NCBI GenBank assembly: GCA_022828105.1
Contig: JAJEJC010000003.1
Coordinates: forward strand, 79,612 to 143,611
Direction: 5' to 3'
Length of the DNA stretch: 64,000 nt
Source of the DNA: Dehalococcoidia bacterium
GTDB lineage: Bacteria > Chloroflexota > Dehalococcoidia > Bin125
This document shows, in pieces, positions 63,299-64,000 of this stretch. The position numbers and the translations under genes are program-made. Under the pieces are notes generated by a model. The model saw nothing but the letters and a program-made list of their open reading frames with translations, was not told where the DNA came from and ran no database searches. Position 1 is the first letter of the stretch, and every line of letters begins with the position of its first letter.

Positions 63299-64000
63299 AT
63301 GACCTCACGACGCACTCCCGTCGCTCCCGTAGAGCCGCCGAGCAACGAGCCGCCGCCCGGTTCGATCGCCGAAGCCTACCGCGAGGTCATGCCCCTGATT
63401 GACTTTGACGCGGCGCTGACCAAGGGCGACGATGTCGCGCTGACCATTCCGTTGGACGCCATCCACGAAGTGCTCGAACGCGGCCGCGACGACAAGCGCC
63501 TGCAAATGAACCTGCTGCGCAATCAGACCGCCGTCGACTGGGAAGACCGCGGCCTCGAGATCGTCTATCACCTCTACTCGATTCCCCTGCGCCAGGCCGT
63601 GACAATCAAGTCCTGGCTGCCGTCCGAAGGCGCTGTCGTCGAGTCCGTCGCCGACCTCTATCCGATGGCCGACTGGGCCGAACGCGAGTGCCGGGAGATG
63701 TTCGGCATCGAATTCATTGGTCATCCCGACCCCCGCAACCTGTTGCTCGACGAAGACATTGACATTCATCCGCTGCGCAAGAGCCATCCGCTCGCGCCGG
63801 TCGAGATGGAGCAGGGCGTCGATGTCGAGTTCTTCACCAAGCAGCACCCGCCGCCCGAACCGGCCGAGGAAGAGGCGCCCGCCGACGCGGCCGCCGCTGC
63901 CGCTCCCGAGCGCAAGCGCGTCGAGGACATGACCGAGGAAGAGCGCGAGCAGCGCCGCGCCGAACAGGCCGAGCGCGTCGCCCGCGCCCGCGAGTTGGCC
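63299..64000 (+). CDS. nuoC: NADH-quinone oxidoreductase subunit C, partial with charged C-terminal extension
   Basis: 234 codons before the window ends, frame still open. The 30-kDa subunit core, with YHLYSIPLRQAVTIKSW, WAERECREMFGIEFIGHPDPRNLLL and HPLRKSHPL, ends near residue 165. After that comes a run of Pro/Glu/Ala and then a highly charged helix (EEEREQRRAEQAERVARAREL) not present in E. coli-type NuoC. It may link to NuoD in a fusion or be a lineage-specific tail; the window does not show which. Seven bases after nuoB. Confidence 0.93.
   Translation, partial: MTSRRTPVAPVEPPSNEPPPGSIAEAYREVMPLIDFDAALTKGDDVALTIPLDAIHEVLERGRDDKRLQMNLLRNQTAVDWEDRGLEIVYHLYSIPLRQAVTIKSWLPSEGAVVESVADLYPMADWAERECREMFGIEFIGHPDPRNLLLDEDIDIHPLRKSHPLAPVEMEQGVDVEFFTKQHPPPEPAEEEAPADAAAAAAPERKRVEDMTEEEREQRRAEQAERVARARELA

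Overview
This is a GC-rich bacterial chromosome segment, dense with genes and mostly built of short operons whose genes overlap by 1-8 bases. Three things together suggest Chloroflexota, perhaps the Dehalococcoidia/SAR202 or Thermomicrobia side: F420-type luciferase-like oxidoreductases beside a beta-keto-acid cleavage enzyme and an alpha-methylacyl-CoA racemase; a long coiled-coil insert in RpoC; and a perfect CIRCE operator before groESL. The assignment is an inference from gene content. No rRNA, tRNA, CRISPR array, transposase or prophage gene was seen.

Layout: 1-2176, an SDR fragment, rsmE and an M23 peptidase lipoprotein. 2221-13337, two MoxR/DUF58 modules facing tail to tail: a plus-strand operon (MoxR, DUF58, transglutaminase-fold membrane protein lacking its catalytic Cys and His) and a minus-strand Bat-type operon (MoxR, DUF58, BatD-like, BatA-like, BatB/BatC fusion). 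13441-18280, a catabolic-looking run of two F420-type oxidoreductases, a BKACE enzyme, a flavin/F420 split-barrel protein and an MFS transporter. 18321-27246, proA, small hypotheticals, a HAD phosphatase, a split transketolase, thpR, a SWIM mini-protein, fabF and folC. 27453-31703, fbp, class I aldolase, rdgB, moaA, moaC. 31707-38644, a TPR membrane protein, a PP2C-like/propeller membrane protein, tsaD, a DUF2851 protein and its XRE regulator. 39089-48701, rpoB-rpoC and a SIS-domain protein. 48710-58045 (minus strand), valS, an unknown gene, secA, a compositionally different secreted propeller-like protein and prs. 58334-60480, groES-groEL with promoter, CIRCE and terminator. 60514-64000, an AMACR-type racemase, a GNAT protein and the start of a nuo operon (nuoA, nuoB, partial nuoC).

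Two observations stand out. First, a small GC-rich palindromic repeat occurs three times: once between prs and groES, and twice inside valS, in frame, where each copy adds about 16-18 residues in a loop, much like Rickettsia palindromic elements. Second, secA is cut by a single in-frame TAA at 53068-53070; the rest of the protein, including the two-helix finger and the C-terminal zinc motif, continues in the same frame. The strongest regulatory sites are the groESL promoter/CIRCE pair, an rpoBC promoter with a long leader, and a perfect CTACACG-N4-CGTGTAG palindrome before the XRE gene.
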